Shown here: positions 59,922 through 64,000 of the stretch, in pieces
Layout of the letters: the number at the start of each line of letters is the position of its first letter
How positions within the stretch are numbered: position 1 is the stretch's first letter
Assembly: GCA_021030905.1 (NCBI GenBank)
Contig: JAGFMI010000001.1
Coordinates: 868,001-932,000, forward strand
Source of the DNA: Pyrenula massariospora
Lineage: Eukaryota > Ascomycota > Eurotiomycetes > Pyrenulales > Pyrenulaceae
Direction of reading: 5' to 3'
Length of the DNA: 64,000 nucleotides
Notes under the pieces: generated by a model
What the model was told of the DNA's origin: nothing
Database searches by the model: none
The model's input: only the letters and a program-made list of their open reading frames with translations
Position numbers and translations under genes: made by a program

Positions 59922-61639
59922 CTATACGTCTGCGAAGAAGGCTGCAAGAGCGATCATGGCCCAGTCCCCAACGAGAAGAACCCCTTGGATCCACGTGGAC
60001 TTCCCACCGATGATCACATAATTTAATAATATTACCGATGAGAAGAGACTCGCCACCTCAAACCCGTCGAAGTACAAGGTCATTTCGATGCCCAAGCACC
60101 AGCCCAAAATCACCATCAAAGGCGTGATTAGAAGCGCTGTTTGGAGGCACTTGCCCACCGTGATGCTGAGGGCTACAGTGCTGCGGTCTTTCATTGCGAA
60201 CATCATGGGGCCTGGATCAACGTTGTTTAGTATTGGGAGTAGCACCAGCCCGATGAAGTTCTTGGATATGTTGGCTCGCTGGCTGAGGTGATCGATGCTA
60301 TTGACAGCGAAGTCAACGTTGAAGGCAAGGAGGGTCGTGCTGATGACGAGGGTCACTATAGCGGTCCAAAGAGGCACGGAAGGGATCATGGTATCGTCAA
60401 TGTCCTCCTCCATGTGGTCACGGCCATGTCCAAGATGAATGCCTTGTTCGGCTGTTGTGGCGGCGGCGGCACGGCCTATTGCGGCGATGTCTCGTAATGA
60501 ATTGCCCTTTTCCATAGACCATCCTTTTCTCTTTTCAGTCTTTTCAACAGGCGCATTCCATATTTCACTGTGGCTTTTAAGTTGAAATATAATGAAAGCT
60601 GCGTAAACAAACAGCAGGATAATGGCGGCACCGCGTGATTGTCGTGCAACGTGTATCTCACTACTTTGATTGAGCAGTCGCGATACTGTGGGAACGATGA
60701 GGCTAGTAGAAGCCAAAGACAGCATATTCGCAGAGTTCTGGGACACCATGACATTGTACTTTTGCTCAATCCTGTTGAATCCACCGAGGAAAAAGCTCAG
60801 TCCTAGGACAAGAAGGATACTGCACAAGATGCCGCCGATCAGCCCAGTTCGTAGAACCAGGACTTGATGTGATTTTAGCAATATTACCGACGTTACAAAT
60901 TGAGCCGTGTTACTATATCAAATCAGTGGGGTAAGGTCGTAGAGTAAGACATAGCTTACCTTGCTGAGACGCTGATGAGAGTACCCAGCGTAAAACCAAC
61001 TCTAAGCTGGATTTCATCCGCGCCAAAGCCGACGAGAAGGACGAGTGGTATGGAAGCAACAAAATTGACGACGAATGTGGCCACTGAGTAGCCAAGAGTG
61101 TACCGAACAGCAAATCCGGCTGGGACAGCGAGCAACAGTACATTGACCCATGAATTCAGAAGAGTGGCTCTTATCTGAGTGCCTATCGAAAATGAGAACT
61201 TTAGCTTCCTATTTCCTTCGTCTGATTTGATTTTCCTGGAGAATGCAGTAGGGATCACGTCGTTCTTCGGACTGCGCCTGAACCGCCGTGACTGGGATTC
61301 ACTCCGGACTGACGGTGATGAATCCTCGGTCTCGTTGGATTTCGTAGCTGCTGTTGATACTCTGGCAGGTTTCCGCGCAACACTTGACCCAGGCAAGGAC
61401 TGGGCACGCCTCAAGCGAGAAATGCCATCAGGGTCAGCTGGCTCTACACGCTCCCGCGGTCGAACAAAACTTAACCTCGTCCGACGGGGCTCATTTGGAT
61501 ACCGGCGCGGCGGTTCTTCAATTTCAACTTCAACAGATGGACGACGCGTCAGAAATCTCCGAAATGGATTGAAAGACGACAACTCTCCTTCTTGCTCTGC
61601 CCAAGCCTGGTATCTGCCCTCTCTCTTGAAGCGATGCAT
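59922..61639 (-). CDS. CAX-family (Ca2+/cation:H+ exchanger) paralog with degenerate motifs, 556 aa
   Basis: Exons 61,639-60,960 and 60,912-59,922 (47-bp intron) give exactly 557 codons. Residues 1-150 are a hydrophilic Arg/Ser-rich cytosolic tail; about eleven membrane segments follow, split by an acidic/His-containing loop (residues 340-402). Family landmarks are clear: LRTGLIGGILCSILLVLGL at about 248, QSRGAAIILLFVYAAFIIFQ near 318, and NFIGLVLLPIL near 445. The two ion-binding signatures are altered. Where CAX proteins have GNxxE (c-1) this one has SNTAQ at 227-231, and where they have GNAAEH (c-2) it has NNVDPG at 456-461, so both conserved glutamates are missing. The frame is intact, so it is unlikely to be a simple pseudogene. 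It may carry another ion, act as a regulator, or be a diverged vacuolar paralog. An ATG at 61,639 was chosen because the open frame upstream lacks another. Confidence 0.85.
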
Positions 61640-62849
61640 CGCAAACAACGTAGATCAAGGAAAACATTCTGAAGACGAATGCAACGAAGGAATTATAATG
61701 ATAAAGACCTGGGGCTAAAGGTGGGCGACACTAGAACTACAATCGGTGGCAGGAGAAATAATGAACGAATGAGGTGCATGTTTGGCCGCATGGTTGCGAC
61801 TCAGCCTACCGAGATGCCAAACTCAGCCGCCTCCGCCACACAATGCTTCATATGACCCTTGAAATGATCGACCGAGACAAGACGGACGTCATAGTAGTAA
61901 CAGGTCGCTGTATTCATTGAGTGATAAAAGAATGCTAATGATCCAAAGCGCGTGTTGGATGGGTTACCTATCGCATGGACCAGCTCGAACAATGGATGTC
62001 AGGCAATGACCCAAGGCAGGCTTGGTAAATATATCGATTTCAGCAGCGGAGATGTCTTTGGCCTAGATCTTTAAACAATAGCAGATGAGCCTTGATCACT
62101 CTCAGTTAAATTCATCCACCATAAGATACCCATCAGTCCGACATGCGTCATGCCAATGTCTCCAGGAACTCCATTTCCAGATTGCTGCCACCACAAGTTT
62201 CCCACACCATCCTGCTCAGTCTCGCACATACCATGTACAACGTAACACACCGATCTCTCGTGCCCTTCATCGACGTGACACGGAGCCACCCTGCAGGTGA
62301 CTGACGGAAAACGGAAAATGCATCCAGTACCATTTCTGCTACATGCAAACGATGAGGCGCTACAGCATTCCTCCTACCGACCTCAACATAGCTTTATAGC
62401 ATGATTGAGTAGCTTAGGTAGACAGAGGGACGACGAAATATTGTAGAAAACCTCCTCGTCATTTACAATTATTGGGAGGATCAATCTCGCTATGAGAATC
62501 AAAGAGCTGAACATTGAGATTAATCTATTGCGTTATCTAGAATTTTGAAAGACCACTTCTAATCACTTCATAACACGGCCAGCGTAAAGCTGCGGACGTC
62601 TTTCAAATTTCGCGACCTTAGCTGCTCTCCAGCTCCCCTAGTATGTGATACTGTCAAGAAAAACCAGCTCTAGTGTTACATGCTGTAGTCGCCTAATACC
62701 TCGGGCTGCCTTAGCGAGTTCATCCTCTAGATTGGTTGTGTGCGCCTTAATAGTGGTTTGGCCTCGAGTGGGAGAACCATATCGAAGTCTGTTCATTCCA
62801 AGCAGTTGTGCCGGATGACAATGAGACAGCATCTTGGTCCCTTCTCACC
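61640..62849. other. Intergenic between CAX and MFS genes
   Basis: A 63-codon minus-strand frame at 61,801-61,992 (contains YYYDVRLVSVDHFKGHMKH) reads like a terminal exon, but I find neither a start nor a convincing upstream exon. The stretch at 62,071-62,350 has another unrecognised frame. No gene supported. Confidence 0.5.
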
Positions 62850-64000
62850 TCAAGGCCGCGCGGCCGGGTATCTGCTTTTCGCCCTGATTGCTGGCCCATA
62901 TTTGAAGAACAGCCAAGGGATCGGCAATAGTAGCACCGTGACGAAACCAAGGAAACTCGTTGCCCAGTCTATCTTCATCTTCTGATACATTTGGACGGTG
63001 AAGAGGGGGAACGCAGCTCCTGCCATATATCTCAACATGCCGTTTGCTGCAGCACCTGAGGCGCCAGCAAGCGGTCCGTAAGTATCGATAATATAGAGCA
63101 TACATGAACAGAACACTAGTAGATTCCCAGCGGCGAAAGGCACTGAAGCTAGGATGGGGACGATCCAGTGCACATCCCTCTTCGCTGTCCATGCGAACCA
63201 GAATAGGCCGATAGGCAAGAGAAAAGACCCGACCATTGAGGCGGGTAGGCGGTATTCCGGAGCCAACGGCGTCATGTCTCCTCTGGCACGTCTTTCTAAG
63301 GTCCATTTCCGGTAGGTCATCCGATCGACGACGAAGAAAATAAGGACACCAAGTGGGCAACCCACTCCGATGCCGAGGAAAGTCAGACCCACCTTGCCAA
63401 GTGAGAGCTGATGGACGACTCCGAAGACTATAGGGAATGCCTCGAAAAACGCGAATAGAACGGCGAAGTTGAATGCTGTATAAATGCTGAAGAGGGCGAC
63501 GATTGGCTCGGTAAAGAGCATTACGATTGGACGACCAACGGTGATAAGAAGAATCATCTTGATTCTAGCAAAGCCAGGTGGAAGGACTTGAGGAGGCGGA
63601 GGAATGTTTAGACGCCTAGCCCTCTTTTGAAGGATGATCTTTTTGTATGTCTCTTTCTGAGGAAGTGAGATGAGATAGAAAGCGCCGCCGACCATCAAAA
63701 TCGGCCACTGCGTCCAACGCCAGCCCTTCGATTCCGCGGCAAACCCGCCAACTACAGGTCCTACCACAGAAATTAGCTCTAATCATGCCGTATTCTTTGT
63801 ATCATCATACCTAGAGCCGGGCCGAAAAAGGGCATCATGATGAACATCGATCCAGATACGGCACGGTTGAGAGGCTCCCAGAGGTCACTGTTCGAGCCAG
63901 CTCCGACAGCAAGGCAAGGCGATGAAAATGCTCCAGCGAAGAAGCGACACACCAGCAATGTCCCGAAGTTTTGGGCTAGCCCAGCACCCATAATGAACAA
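62850..64000 (-). CDS. MFS multidrug/polyamine transporter, DHA1 family (C-terminal part, cut by window end)
   Basis: Drug:H+ antiporter of the plasma membrane. Two exons are visible, 64,000-63,811 and 63,760-62,850 (50-bp intron), giving 366 residues to a proper stop; the start lies outside the window. The visible part begins in helix 3 to 4 (CRFFAGAFSSPCLAVGAG). It contains PFFGPALGPVVGGFAAESKG, the antiporter motif C region of helix 5, the fungal DHA1 hallmark ESKGWRWTQW after it, a large central loop (KRARRLNIPPPPQVLPPG), and APEYRLPASMVGSFLLPIGL before helix 9. Family members with this layout export drugs or polyamines. Same strand as the CAX gene. No damage is seen in the visible part. 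Confidence 0.9.

Noticed and set aside
61801-61992. 63-codon minus-strand frame resembling a terminal exon
   Set aside because: No ATG, no donor-acceptor pair linking it to another exon, and no recognised family.
1-64000. CRISPR arrays, bacterial operons, Shine-Dalgarno sites and riboswitches
   Set aside because: Spliceosomal introns and protein families show a fungal nuclear genome; no regularly spaced short repeats with spacers are present.

Overview
The window reads as nuclear DNA of a filamentous ascomycete fungus (Pezizomycotina). The evidence is the compact genes at the right end, interrupted by many short spliceosomal introns (mostly 46-57 bp, GT...AG, with CTAAC/CTGAC-like branch sites), and their protein families: a fungal cytochrome P450, an MFS sugar porter, a salicylate-hydroxylase-like FAD monooxygenase, a secreted S41 peptidase, a CAX-type exchanger and a DHA1 drug transporter. 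I cannot name the species.

The window splits into two compartments. Bases 1 to about 46,500 are gene-poor. Most frames are stop-dense, open frames are about as long as chance predicts, and the few repeat pairs I could align (42.7/42.9 kb and the 312-bp triplet at 45.5-46.45 kb) differ mainly by transitions, which suggests repeat-induced point mutation (RIP) or another deamination-like decay. Inside it are two islands with intact splicing and reading frames. One is a minus-strand gene of about 314 codons at 23.04-24.11 kb, with a ~103-bp tandem repeat in its 5' flank. The other is a minus-strand gene for a 196-residue basic protein at 33.25-34.01 kb, next to a pseudogene with an early stop at 32.35-32.80 kb. 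A clean 329-bp hAT-type MITE with 15-bp perfect terminal repeats and an 8-bp target-site duplication sits at 15,762-16,090.

From 46.7 kb to the right edge the window is gene-dense. In order: P450 (minus, 8 exons, 557 aa); a 1.36-kb divergent intergenic stretch with a transposon-end-like repeat; sugar porter (plus); FAD monooxygenase (minus, 7 exons, 429 aa; convergent with the porter); S41-family peptidase with signal peptide and GPI-type tail (minus, 780 aa); a frameshifted short-chain dehydrogenase pseudogene (minus); a CAX family exchanger lacking both hallmark acidic motifs (minus, 556 aa); and the C-terminal 366 residues of a DHA1 MFS transporter that runs off the right end.

The P450, porter, FAD monooxygenase, dead SDR and DHA1 transporter together look like a small metabolic or catabolic cluster beside a decaying compartment. 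That link is inferred from adjacency alone; no backbone synthase and no cluster regulator is visible. The oddest coding gene is the CAX paralog. The oddest non-genic structures are the 312-bp (104-codon) tandem triplication and the transition-dominated divergence of local repeats. Exon coordinates were derived by hand from splice signals and frame continuity; for the P450, FAD monooxygenase, S41, CAX, DHA1 and 33-kb genes the exon lengths sum exactly to whole codons.
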